Below the pieces are notes generated by a model, which ran no database searches, had not been told where the DNA came from, and saw only the letters and a list, made by a program, of their open reading frames with translations. Positions 45,143 to 54,148 of a stretch of 64,000 nucleotides of DNA are shown piece by piece. A program made the translations under genes and the position numbers. Positions within the stretch are counted from its first letter, which is position 1; every line of letters begins with the position of its first letter. This stretch comes from JBASEY01 sp964404285 (GTDB lineage: Bacteria; CSSED10-310): contig CAYOJK010000001.1 in the NCBI GenBank assembly GCA_964404285.1, positions 434,001 to 498,000 of the forward strand, in the 5' to 3' direction.

Positions 45143-46468
45143 ATGAAACGAAAGGTTATTATTATGGGAGCGGCAGGAAGAGATTTCCACAATTTTAATT
45201 GCCACTTCAGAGACAACTCTAATTATGACGTAGTGGCATTTACTGCCACACAGATTCCAAACATCGATGGTCGTATGTATCCGCCTGCGTTAGCTGGAAA
45301 ACTGTATCCGAACGGTATTCCTATTCGAGATGAGTCTGAAATAGCTGATTTAATTCGAGACCATGCGGTAGATCTGGTTGTATTCGCATATAGTGATGTC
45401 AATTACGATTATCTGATGCATCGCGCTGCTTTGGTAAACGCAGCCGGGGCTGATTTCATGGTTATGGGCACTCGACACACTCAGATCGCTTCGTCCAAAC
45501 CCATCATCGCAGTTTGCGCTACCCGCACCGGAACAGGTAAAAGCCAGACGACTCGAGCTATCACCGATATTTTACGCAAACGAAATCTGAAAGTTGTGGC
45601 AGTGCGGCACCCTATGCCCTATGGCAATCTAGAAAAACAGCGTGTTCAGAGATTTGCAACTATTGAGGATTTGAAAAAACATGAATGTACCATCGAGGAG
45701 ATGGAAGAGTATGAGCCTCATATTGCCAATGGGGTTGTTGTCTATGCCGGAGTTGATTACGAAGCGATTTTACGGGAAGCCGAAAAAGAAGCTGATATCA
45801 TTCTTTGGGACGGCGGCAACAATGACATGGCATTCTTCGAATCAGGTTTATATATCACCGTCGCCGATCCTCATAGAGCCGGCCACGAAATTCGATATTA
45901 TCCGGGTGAGACCAATGTCAGGCTTGCAGATATCGTGATTATCAACAAGGTAGATACTGCGGAGCGTAAAAATATTGATGTGGTCAAATCCAACGTCAAA
46001 AAAGTGAATCCCAACGCTCAAATTATCGAAGCGACATCACCAGTCACCGTCGAAAACCCCGAAATTTTGAAGGGAGCAAAAGTTCTTGTGGTAGAAGACG
46101 GCCCGACCCTCACGCACGGTGAAATGAAGATTGGGGCTGGAACAGTTGCTGCCAGGAATCACGGAGCAGCTGAATGTGTCGATCCCAGACCCTATACTGT
46201 CGGCAGCATCAAAGAAACGTTTAAACAATATCCGGAAATTGGCGCTTTGCTGCCTGCGATGGGATATGGCGATCAGCAGATCAAGGATCTCGAGGAAACA
46301 ATTTCTCGTACAAAATGTGAGGCTGTCATCATCGGTACACCCATCGATTTACGGCGTATACTGAAAATCAAGCAACCAAGCACTCGGGTGCGTTATGATC
46401 TTGGACAGGAAGCGATAGCCGAGCTGGAAGTTGCTGTTGCAGACTTTTTGAAAAAAAGGGGAGTTTGA
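45143..46468 (+). CDS. Cyclic 2,3-diphosphoglycerate synthetase-like GTPase
   Basis: 441 residues. An N-terminal Rossmann-like domain (VIIMGAAGRDFHNFN, about 1-125) is joined to a SIMIBI-type P-loop domain: ATRTGTGKSQTTRAI (about 130-144), and a guanine-specificity motif NKVD in IVIINKVDTAER. It matches proteins annotated as cyclic 2,3-diphosphoglycerate synthetase, known from methanogens, where the product is a thermoprotectant. In bacteria the real reaction is not established, and GTPase or carboxylate-phosphate ligase activity is equally possible. GGAGG precedes the ATG. Carbamate kinase follows by 40 bases, an association that suggests a carbamoyl-phosphate- or acyl-phosphate-related role. 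Confidence 0.82.
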   Translation: MKRKVIIMGAAGRDFHNFNCHFRDNSNYDVVAFTATQIPNIDGRMYPPALAGKLYPNGIPIRDESEIADLIRDHAVDLVVFAYSDVNYDYLMHRAALVNAAGADFMVMGTRHTQIASSKPIIAVCATRTGTGKSQTTRAITDILRKRNLKVVAVRHPMPYGNLEKQRVQRFATIEDLKKHECTIEEMEEYEPHIANGVVVYAGVDYEAILREAEKEADIILWDGGNNDMAFFESGLYITVADPHRAGHEIRYYPGETNVRLADIVIINKVDTAERKNIDVVKSNVKKVNPNAQIIEATSPVTVENPEILKGAKVLVVEDGPTLTHGEMKIGAGTVAARNHGAAECVDPRPYTVGSIKETFKQYPEIGALLPAMGYGDQQIKDLEETISRTKCEAVIIGTPIDLRRILKIKQPSTRVRYDLGQEAIAELEVAVADFLKKRGV

Positions 46469-46508
46469 CCGGCTCGTCGGTTTCATTCTTTCTGAAAGAT
46501 GATTGAAT

Positions 46509-47468
46509 ATGAAAAACTCACGACACTCACCGCGTATTGCGGTTATCGGTATTGGAGGCAACGCGCTGATCGGTAAAGGTCAGCGCGGAACCATCACCGA
46601 ACAGTTCGCAAGCTCAAGAAAACTGCTCAAAGGTATCGTCGATATCATCAAGGCGGGTTTCATGCCGGTTATCGTTCACGGCAACGGTCCTCAAGTCGGG
46701 ACGGCGATGATACGTGTCGACATGGCTTTGGACAAAGCGCCGGAGGTTCCTTTGGGCGTTCTGGTCGCTGACACTGAAGGTAGCATGGGATACATGATCG
46801 GCCAATCCCTTATCAATATTCTCCGACGACAAGGTTTGAACAAGCCTGTCACTACGGTTCTAACTCAAGTCATCGTCGACAAAAAAGATCCAAGTTTATT
46901 GAACCCGACTAAGCCGGTTGGCCCTTTCTATTCCGAAGCCGAAGCACAAAAATATATTAAAACCCGTGGCTGGAATATGATTGAAGACGCCGGCCGTGGT
47001 TGGAGACGCGTTGTTCCGTCACCGTACCCATTGGAAATAGTGGAACAAGATACCATTCGTCTGTTGATCGATAACGGTGTAATCGTCATAGCCGGTGGAG
47101 GCGGTGGTATCCCTGTATATGTTGAAGATGACAACACGTTGGAAGGCATCGATGCCGTCATCGATAAAGATGTGACTTCTGCTGTGCTGGGAAATGCTAT
47201 TGGAGCCGAACTGATGGTGATTCTTATGGGCGAACCCAAGGTTGCATTGCGTTACGGTCAGCCGGACCAATTGCTTCTGGGTGCGCTCACCAAAGCTGAA
47301 GCGTCTGCATACCTGGAGCAGGGTGAATTCGCGGAAGGAAGCATGGCTCCAAAAATTCGAGCAGCCATAAAATTTCTTGACGAAGGCGGCCAAAAAGTTA
47401 TCATTACAGATACTAACAACCTGCTGCCGGCTTTTCAGGATAAAGCCGGAACAAGGATCGCGGGTTAA
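46509..47468 (+). CDS. arcC: Carbamate kinase
   Basis: About 319 residues from the ATG at 46509; an in-frame TTG at 46503 is possible and neither has a strong ribosome site. Amino-acid-kinase fold with IGIGGNALIGKGQRGT, PVIVHGNGPQVGTAM, and VIAGGGGGIPVYVED with IDAVIDKDVTSAVL, typical of ArcC. It makes ATP and carbamate from carbamoyl phosphate and ADP. No arcA or arcB (arginine deiminase, ornithine carbamoyltransferase) is near. Next in the run is a small membrane protein with a 14-base gap. Confidence 0.94.
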   Translation: MKNSRHSPRIAVIGIGGNALIGKGQRGTITEQFASSRKLLKGIVDIIKAGFMPVIVHGNGPQVGTAMIRVDMALDKAPEVPLGVLVADTEGSMGYMIGQSLINILRRQGLNKPVTTVLTQVIVDKKDPSLLNPTKPVGPFYSEAEAQKYIKTRGWNMIEDAGRGWRRVVPSPYPLEIVEQDTIRLLIDNGVIVIAGGGGGIPVYVEDDNTLEGIDAVIDKDVTSAVLGNAIGAELMVILMGEPKVALRYGQPDQLLLGALTKAEASAYLEQGEFAEGSMAPKIRAAIKFLDEGGQKVIITDTNNLLPAFQDKAGTRIAG

Positions 47469-47482
47469 TAAAAGGAGACCAT

Positions 47483-47722
47483 ATGGGGCGACCACTCAAA
47501 CAGCGTAAATTGAAAAAGGTGCGAAGAGTCAAAGTTAAAAGCGTCAAGCCGTCAGCGCCGGATAAAAAATCAAAAAACACCATGAAAACATGGGAATACA
47601 TTTTGTTTGGCGCAGCAGTTTTGGTCGCTATCGGCTTTATTATTTTTGCGGCTCGCACCGGCTCAGTGGTTTCAGATGTTGAAATGACGCCCACACAAGT
47701 TGAACACACACAATCGGAATAA
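47483..47722 (+). CDS. Small single-pass membrane protein
   Basis: 79 residues. AAAGGAG lies 6 bases before the ATG. The first 33 residues are extremely basic (GRPLKQRKLKKVRRVKVKSVK), then one transmembrane helix (about 37-58, WEYILFGAAVLVAIGFIIFAA), and a short acidic/Thr tail. Topology by the positive-inside rule places the basic N-terminus in the cytoplasm. It might bind nucleic acid, ribosomes or acidic protein surfaces. No family recognised. Lies between arcC and the macrodomain gene with gaps of 14 and 15 bases, so probably in the same transcript. Confidence 0.75.
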   Translation: MGRPLKQRKLKKVRRVKVKSVKPSAPDKKSKNTMKTWEYILFGAAVLVAIGFIIFAARTGSVVSDVEMTPTQVEHTQSE

Positions 47723-47737
47723 ACGTTCGGAGGTATC

Positions 47738-48268
47738 TTGCAAATCTCGATAAATGACAGCCTGTTGGTTCTGATTAAAGGGGACATCACAGATATCGCT
47801 ATCGACGCTATCGTCAATCCTGCCAACAGTAAGCTGAAACTCGGTAGCGGGGTTGCAGGCGCAATACGACGGAAAGGCGGACCATCCATTCAAGAAGAAT
47901 GCGACGCTATAGGCCATTGTGATGTTGGAAGCTCAGCGATTACCAGCGCTGGTAATTTAAAAGCCAAAAAAGTCATTCACGCCGTTGGGCCGATTATGGG
48001 CTCCGGTGACGAAGATAAAAAACTGGCTGATGCCACGATCAGCGCCCTGGAAATAGCCAGCCAAAATGGTATTCGATCACTGGCCTTTCCGGCTATCAGC
48101 ACCGGCATTTTTGGATTCCCTAAAGATCGATGTGCGCGCGTGATGCTTTCAACTACTATTGCATACCTGCAAACGGCAAACTCGATCGACAAAGTCATTT
48201 TCTGTCTGTATGATGATGAAACTTACTCTTATTTTGAAGATGAGTTGAACCGTTTGACAGCGAACTGA
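47738..48268 (+). CDS. Macrodomain protein (ADP-ribose-type hydrolase)
   Basis: 176 residues; TTG start with CGGAGG 4-5 bases upstream. The macrodomain is complete: LIKGDITDIAIDAIVNPANSKLKLGSGVAGAI, CDVGSSAITSAGNLKAKKVIHAVGP, and SLAFPAISTGIFGFP. The NPAN and GVAG segments form the ADP-ribose pocket; it resembles MacroD-type O-acetyl-ADP-ribose deacetylases. Cytosolic. The substrate in this context is unknown. It is followed after two bases by a large membrane protein gene. Confidence 0.92.
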   Translation: MQISINDSLLVLIKGDITDIAIDAIVNPANSKLKLGSGVAGAIRRKGGPSIQEECDAIGHCDVGSSAITSAGNLKAKKVIHAVGPIMGSGDEDKKLADATISALEIASQNGIRSLAFPAISTGIFGFPKDRCARVMLSTTIAYLQTANSIDKVIFCLYDDETYSYFEDELNRLTAN

Positions 48269-48270
48269 AT

Positions 48271-50415
48271 TTGATAAAACACAGTTATACCATCGTTACG
48301 ATCTTGACTCTAGTAGCGATCAGTTTGATTGCTGTTAGGCCTTTGCCGTGCCATCTCCAAGACGGACTGCCTAGCCCTCCCGGGTTTTCTACCCGCATCC
48401 AAGATAACGATCCTGCGATGTTTTGTTGGAATTTATGGTGGATAAACGGGTGGATGACAGGCAAACATGATCTCCTTGATTCCAGCTTGATACAGCATCC
48501 GTTCGGAATGTCGTTCCGGCGTCACACCTTCAGCTTAACCAATGGTATTCTTGCAGCCCCGGTTTTTTCGTTTATAGGACCAATCCCCACCTATAATGTT
48601 TTGGTTCTATTTCATGCTTTTCTGACAGCTTTCAGTTTTTTTTATCTGGCACGTGAACTGGGAGCTGATCGTCTGTCATCGCTGATGGCCTCAGCATTGT
48701 TTACGTGGTGGCCTGCAAGATTGATTCATGCCGGTATTCACCTGAATCTGGCTTCCACCGGCTGGATGGTTCTTGCACTGCTGTTTCTTATTCGAGCTTG
48801 TCAAGCCAAAAACTGGAAATCTATGGTGCCGGCCGTTTTATTTTTCGTATTGACGGGCGCCGCTTCCTGGCACCTTCACCAACAGTTATGCATGCTGTTT
48901 CTGCTGATACCGTTTTTGAGATACAAGCCTGGTATTCCAAAAAAGCAGTGTATCACTCGAGCATTCATAATCTTTTTATTTGGATCCTTTTTGCTGGCGC
49001 CGATGATCACCCCGCTCATTGAAAACGATCCCGATATACCAGCTATTTCAATCGATGAAAGCGCACAATACAGTATTGAGCCCATCGCTCTGCTAATTCC
49101 ATCGGCTGGGTCCCCTTTTTTTAAAAGCCTTGTTGCCCCCTATTACAGCGCCGTACCGGGTAATGTCATTGAAAATACTGGGTTTATCAGCTATTCAGTC
49201 TTGCTCCTATTGATTATCGGCTTTCTAAGGGGTGGCTATCATGGACGACTGTTTGTGATCGTAGGAGCGCTTTTTCTAATACTGGCATTGGGTCCCTATG
49301 TCAGTGTGGGGGCGTTACGAATACCGCTGCCAGGCAAAATCATAAGTAGCCTGCCCATTCTGAATTATTCCCGAACACCGGGGCGTTTCATGATTGCCGT
49401 TGGCCTGCTGTGGAGCCTTTCATGTGCGCTCATTATGACAACTTTAACGCAGAAAAAACAATGGCTTTTATGTTTGTTTGGCACGTGTTTTCTCTTTGAG
49501 TTTTTTCCGGGAGCTCACAACATGATATACCCGGGGGAGTTGTCAGAATTCAAAATAGATTCTGTTGAGCAATCAACGGGAATTCTTGTTGTTCCAAACG
49601 ATTGGTCAAACCAGTACTACATGCTGGCTCAAACCTCTCATCAAAAACCCATGACAACTGGTTTTACGTCACGCATGCCTGAAACTGTTTTTCAGCGTAT
49701 CGACGGTATTCCTTATTTAACCGGTCTTTCTGACCCGTTGACGGCGTATGAGACGATGAAAGCGATGGAACCACTCGATTGGGTTAGAGTCCGCGACTTG
49801 TTGGCTGTCGATACAGTGATTTTCTTTAGCCGATTTTGTGATCCTATTCCCGAGAGTGCATCAAGCAGTTTAGCGCATCTTCAGCCGACTATTTTAGAAT
49901 CTTCTTTAAATGGTACCCATCCCAATCTGGTAATCGATCTTTTTCAATTCACCGAGAAACTGACTGAGCCGGAATGCTTTATGCTGGACCGTTGGTCCGG
50001 CCCGGAAAACTGGGAATCGGGTAACGAGAACATATATTGGGGGCTTTTTCCGGCTGCACGACTGCGAGTTTTAGGAGCCTCGTCATCTTTTCTGATTTCT
50101 TTCGAGCTTTTGTCAGCGCATCAAAATGGCGATAATCCTATCAATGTCGATTTCATCATAAATCATCAGACTATTCATTCAGTAACGCTTGAACCGGAAA
50201 ACGGCTGGGTCCCTATTTCACTTCAAATTGATCTGTCCTCAAGTTCCTTATCTGGTGTTTCATCTTTAGAGCAAGCTTTCCATGACATTTGGTTCGATTT
50301 CAGTTCCGGCACCGCGCCAATAAAATTACATTCATCTTCAAAACACCTTTCCCCAGATACTCGGCAGCTTTCGGCGGCGATTCGTAGGCTGTACATCAAA
50401 AACGTTAACTTATGA
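48271..50415 (+). CDS. Large polytopic membrane protein, possible GT-C glycosyltransferase
   Basis: 714 residues. The TTG start is two bases after the macrodomain stop and has no obvious ribosome site, so translation may be coupled. Helix 1 (about 5-24) is followed by a loop with Asp-rich TRIQDNDPAMFCWNLWW, reminiscent of GT-C first-loop motifs, then about eleven helices up to residue 425, and a soluble C-terminal domain of about 290 residues with beta character. The phrase LPILNYSRTPGRFMIA resembles other uncharacterised membrane proteins of bacterial polysaccharide loci. Function inferred only from topology. Its stop overlaps the ClC gene by 4 bases (ATGA). Confidence 0.7.
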   Translation: MIKHSYTIVTILTLVAISLIAVRPLPCHLQDGLPSPPGFSTRIQDNDPAMFCWNLWWINGWMTGKHDLLDSSLIQHPFGMSFRRHTFSLTNGILAAPVFSFIGPIPTYNVLVLFHAFLTAFSFFYLARELGADRLSSLMASALFTWWPARLIHAGIHLNLASTGWMVLALLFLIRACQAKNWKSMVPAVLFFVLTGAASWHLHQQLCMLFLLIPFLRYKPGIPKKQCITRAFIIFLFGSFLLAPMITPLIENDPDIPAISIDESAQYSIEPIALLIPSAGSPFFKSLVAPYYSAVPGNVIENTGFISYSVLLLLIIGFLRGGYHGRLFVIVGALFLILALGPYVSVGALRIPLPGKIISSLPILNYSRTPGRFMIAVGLLWSLSCALIMTTLTQKKQWLLCLFGTCFLFEFFPGAHNMIYPGELSEFKIDSVEQSTGILVVPNDWSNQYYMLAQTSHQKPMTTGFTSRMPETVFQRIDGIPYLTGLSDPLTAYETMKAMEPLDWVRVRDLLAVDTVIFFSRFCDPIPESASSSLAHLQPTILESSLNGTHPNLVIDLFQFTEKLTEPECFMLDRWSGPENWESGNENIYWGLFPAARLRVLGASSSFLISFELLSAHQNGDNPINVDFIINHQTIHSVTLEPENGWVPISLQIDLSSSSLSGVSSLEQAFHDIWFDFSSGTAPIKLHSSSKHLSPDTRQLSAAIRRLYIKNVNL

Positions 50416-52118
50416 ATATGGACATCAAACCCCCTCCCAAGCATCGTTTTAAAGTAGTGTATTGGAGTTTGATCGCCATGCAAGGGTTGGTTGCAGGAGC
50501 TATTTCTTTATTGTTTTTATTTTTAATCCGCTTTATGTATGAAAACACTTACGTTGTATTCGCACAAAAATCATTGCCTTTCTTTCTCAGCGCATCATTT
50601 CTGCTGATTATTGGAACCTCTCTGGCAGTGGGGCTTTTACTGCACTACGTCAGCCCAAACGCTTCCGGCAGTGGTATCCCACAAATAAAAATCGCCTATT
50701 GGAAAAAACGGGGGTATATCCCTATCCAGAGTACGCTTGTCAAATTGGTCGCCGGTGTATTGAGCATTGGCGGTGGTCAGAGTCTTGGACGCAAGGCCCC
50801 TTCGATCTATTTAGGAGGTGGAATAGCTTCATTTTTAGCGGGGCGATTCGGTGTCCCGCCACGTGAACGACGTCAAGCGCTTCTGTCCGGATCAGCAGCC
50901 GGATTGGCGGCTGCTTTTAACTGCCCATTAGCCGGTGTTGCATTCATCATTGAAGAAATCGCTTGTACGATAAATAAAAAAACCCTTATTATGGTGACTT
51001 TTTCATCACTGGTTGCCACCTTTCTTGTTCGCATCGTTATCGGCGCCGATCCGATATTTCGGCATGTGTCCATCGATACTATCAGCTTGGGTCCTTATGG
51101 CGCCATTCCTGTCGTCGCTTTAGTCGCTTCTTTAGCGGGTGTTTTCTTTCATCGCTCCGTGATTAGATGCCGTGCAAAGCTGATTGAACAGAAAAAACTG
51201 CCTCGCTGGCTCTACCCGGTTTTCGGCAGTCTCGTTACATGGATACTAGGATGCAGTATCTTTGTTTATACGGGTAGGCTGGGAGTATTTTCATTGGGGT
51301 CACACGATCTCAACCAAGTTCTCAGCCATTATATCGACTGGCGTATAGCTGGACTTCTTGCCTTGGCTAAACTGTTGGCAAGCATTTCCTGCTATGCATC
51401 AGGTGGAATAGGTGGTGTTTTTGCGCCGTCACTTTTCATAGGTGGAATGTCCGGATATTTCGTTGCAGGATTCATCAACCACTTCATGCCGCTATCTGAA
51501 TCGGATTTCACAGTTCTCACCCTTGTAGGCATGACGTGCTGTCTGGGCGCCCTCATTCGAGCTCCGGTGACGTCGTTTTTGATCATCTTCGAAATGACGC
51601 ACCAAGTCGCTGTTATACCTGCTCTGCTACTCGGAACATTATTGAGCCAGTCCATAGCAAAACTTGCCGGTCCCTATAATTTTTTTGAAGACCTTCTTGC
51701 TCAGGACGGGTACCAAAAACGTTTTATCAGGCCGACGGTGGAGTTAAAAGACTGGAAAAATATACCTGTCTCAGAAATCGCCAATCCGTTTCCGATCACG
51801 GTGTCAGAATGGAAAAAACGGGATCTTGAGAAATTGCTGAAGAGTTGCTCTTTTGACGAGTTTCCTTTTATGACTGACAACACCGTTACTGGGATTGTTG
51901 ACCAAAAACAGCTTGAGTATTTTTTGAAAACCGGTGAAACACCTACGCTTCACAAAGCTGAAACAGCGTATTCTGACCAAGCGATAGAAGAAATATACCT
52001 GTTGTTTATTGGATATTCCAGAAATCTTTTACCGATTCTGAACAGGAAAACCGGTGAACTCGTGGGGATTGTTACGCGAAATGACGTGTTCAGATCACAG
52101 GCTAAGATGGCGGAATGA
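50412..52118 (+). CDS. ClC-family chloride channel/transporter with CBS domains and altered gate
   Basis: 568 residues. The selectivity segment GSGIP (86-90, Ser87), LAAAFNCPLAGVAFIIEE (Glu182 where E. coli ClC has Glu203) and GGIGGVFAPSLFIGG are present. A C-terminal CBS pair spans about 445-560. At the position of GREGP, whose glutamate is the external gate of proton-coupled ClC proteins, the sequence is GRKAP (Lys128). The codon read is AAG. Loss of the gating glutamate suggests uncoupled anion flux or a different gating mode. Start overlaps the upstream stop by 4 bases. Confidence 0.92.
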   Translation: MNMDIKPPPKHRFKVVYWSLIAMQGLVAGAISLLFLFLIRFMYENTYVVFAQKSLPFFLSASFLLIIGTSLAVGLLLHYVSPNASGSGIPQIKIAYWKKRGYIPIQSTLVKLVAGVLSIGGGQSLGRKAPSIYLGGGIASFLAGRFGVPPRERRQALLSGSAAGLAAAFNCPLAGVAFIIEEIACTINKKTLIMVTFSSLVATFLVRIVIGADPIFRHVSIDTISLGPYGAIPVVALVASLAGVFFHRSVIRCRAKLIEQKKLPRWLYPVFGSLVTWILGCSIFVYTGRLGVFSLGSHDLNQVLSHYIDWRIAGLLALAKLLASISCYASGGIGGVFAPSLFIGGMSGYFVAGFINHFMPLSESDFTVLTLVGMTCCLGALIRAPVTSFLIIFEMTHQVAVIPALLLGTLLSQSIAKLAGPYNFFEDLLAQDGYQKRFIRPTVELKDWKNIPVSEIANPFPITVSEWKKRDLEKLLKSCSFDEFPFMTDNTVTGIVDQKQLEYFLKTGETPTLHKAETAYSDQAIEEIYLLFIGYSRNLLPILNRKTGELVGIVTRNDVFRSQAKMAE

Positions 52119-52290
52119 CACAGGTATCGATCAACTGATTCTTGTTGTGAGGAAATGAAAAATACTTTTTTGAAAATAGTGTGTCTAATTGTGAAGTGTT
52201 CGAGTCTGTTATATTCTCTGTAGCCAGCCGGTATTGGTCGCACTGTTTTTAGTGAGTTAATAAATCTCAAAAAAGCTGATTGGATCAAAC

Positions 52291-53868
52291 ATGACACAAA
52301 AAAACATTGATAAATCAAGTTTTATCCTTCAAGTCGGGAGCATCGTCTGGTCAGTAATAATTGCTCTGCTTTTACTCTATTTAAACCGTCATTTCTATCA
52401 CGACGACGCCTATATCACTCTGCGCTATGTCAACAATTTTTTATCAGGCCAAGGCATCGTCTGGAACCCAGGGGAATATGTGCAAGGATACACGAATTTC
52501 CTGCATCTGATGACGATCTCATTGCTTGGTAAGATGGGTATCGATCTGGTCTGGGCATCACGCATCATCGGGCTGTCAGCTTTAATCGCACTGATAATCG
52601 TTACCTATAAGTTTAAAAAAGTTTTTAAATATCCAGGTACTCTCTCAAATCTACCTCTCATTCTGGTCATAACCTCTTCTCCGATCTTGATATGGTCAAT
52701 TGCGGGGCTTGAAGGAACATTGTTCAGTTTCCTAGTGGCAACCGGTCACCTTCTTTTCCTTTTAGCAATAGATACACCAAGCGGTGCTCATCGACTCTAT
52801 GCGACAAGCGGGATTGTTTTTGGACTGGGCTATTTAACGCGCCCGGATGGCGCTTTATTTATAGCTATTGCATTTGGTTTGCTGGCTTGGATACAGATAA
52901 TGACCAAAGACAAAAAAAATTCGAATCTGACCTTATTTACTGCAGGTGCATCCGTCATAATCGTTCCATATACCATTTGGCAATTTTTATATTATGGAGA
53001 CATTGTTCCCAACACATTTTATGCGAAAACAGGCACCCCGCTGGATTTAAGTTTAAAGACAGGGTTTCAATACATAATGAAGTATGCTCTACACCCTCCG
53101 TTTCTTCCAATTATTATACTGTTTTTCGTTATCGGGGCTCTTGTAAAGCGATGTTGGAATATTAAATTTACGTTCCTTTCTTTCTCCATTTTCAGCTATG
53201 TTTTATTTCTTGTTCTAGCAGGGGGAGATCACATGCCCTCATCTCGTTTATTACTGCCGATCATACCTTTGATGGCGGTTTTTATAACTGCCGTTATATC
53301 ACAAGTCGCGTTCACCAGGACTGCTATTCAAGTCCTTATTATTTCTTTACTCCTTTTAACTGGGCTCCAAGTCCTTGATTCTCAAACAAATCCTAGAAAA
53401 GTGGATGATGCTGCAATAGTCGGCGCGATCATAGGCAAATATATTGAAACGACATGGCCTAAAGGATCAGTTGTAGCTCTAAATACGGCAGGTTCTATAC
53501 CCTATTTTGCTGAAAACCATGTATTCATAGATATGTTGGGCCTGAATGACCCGGTAATAGCAAAACGTAAAATAGAATCCTTGGAACTTAAATGGCAGTA
53601 TCTTCCTGGTCATTTGAAAGGAGACGGTGATTATGTTTTATCCAGATACCCGGATTTTGTCGTTTTGGGTCCGGCAGATGGAAGAGAGATTTATGTTCCC
53701 CAAGGAATGGAAACACCTATGCCTTGGTTTCTTTCTGATCTGGAGTTGAGTCGTAATCCAATTTTTTCTCAGCTCTATATTTTGCAAAAAGTTTTCCTTG
53801 AGGGTGAAGGTCATGCTGTGGTGGAGAGCGGATTTGATTTTACGTATTATAGAAAGTTAGGTAATTAA
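52291..53868 (+). CDS. GT-C-type membrane glycosyltransferase-like protein
   Basis: 525 residues. After helix 1 (about 14-31) comes HDDAYITLRYVNNFL with adjacent aspartates 38-39, followed by GIVWNPGEYVQGYTNFL. This block is shared by a widespread family of AftB/GT39-like proteins. About nine to ten further helices lead to a soluble C-terminal domain. Such proteins transfer sugar from a polyprenyl-phosphate donor to an acceptor in the periplasm. No strong ribosome site was seen at the ATG. A third such membrane protein in this 12-kb region. Confidence 0.8.
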   Translation: MTQKNIDKSSFILQVGSIVWSVIIALLLLYLNRHFYHDDAYITLRYVNNFLSGQGIVWNPGEYVQGYTNFLHLMTISLLGKMGIDLVWASRIIGLSALIALIIVTYKFKKVFKYPGTLSNLPLILVITSSPILIWSIAGLEGTLFSFLVATGHLLFLLAIDTPSGAHRLYATSGIVFGLGYLTRPDGALFIAIAFGLLAWIQIMTKDKKNSNLTLFTAGASVIIVPYTIWQFLYYGDIVPNTFYAKTGTPLDLSLKTGFQYIMKYALHPPFLPIIILFFVIGALVKRCWNIKFTFLSFSIFSYVLFLVLAGGDHMPSSRLLLPIIPLMAVFITAVISQVAFTRTAIQVLIISLLLLTGLQVLDSQTNPRKVDDAAIVGAIIGKYIETTWPKGSVVALNTAGSIPYFAENHVFIDMLGLNDPVIAKRKIESLELKWQYLPGHLKGDGDYVLSRYPDFVVLGPADGREIYVPQGMETPMPWFLSDLELSRNPIFSQLYILQKVFLEGEGHAVVESGFDFTYYRKLGN

Positions 53869-54148
53869 ACGCCTTCGACTGATAGTGAAATACAAGTTTT
53901 GATCATTCTCCCCACTATACTGCCCAGCATAAGTATTTCCTTTTCAAGAACCTGAAAGCTTCGGCTTTTATTGTGGGAATTCTTTTGTTTATTGCATATT
54001 GAATTCTTGCCATCCCTTGTTTTTCTGACTATACTCAGCGCATTTAGTCGGCGTTGGTGAAGCTGCTCCGTACTGCACTATTAGAGCCGTCTATAGACAA
54101 GATATCAAAGCGTTACTCGTGACTGATATCTAAGTAAAACGAAGTGTT
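53869..54148. other. 280-base intergenic stretch
   Basis: No open frame worth calling. Contains the small UUCG hairpin at 53955-53968 and leads to the antiporter gene. Nothing else recognised. Confidence 0.6.
53955..53968 (+). terminator. Weak putative terminator with UUCG tetraloop
   Basis: AAAGC, TTCG loop, GCTTT, then a short T tract. The stem is only 5 bp, but cUUCGg is an unusually stable loop. Lies 86 bases after the preceding stop. Confidence 0.35.

Noticed and set aside
53869..54148. Possible RNA gene or riboswitch
   Set aside because: Only one small UUCG hairpin; no conserved RNA pattern recognised.
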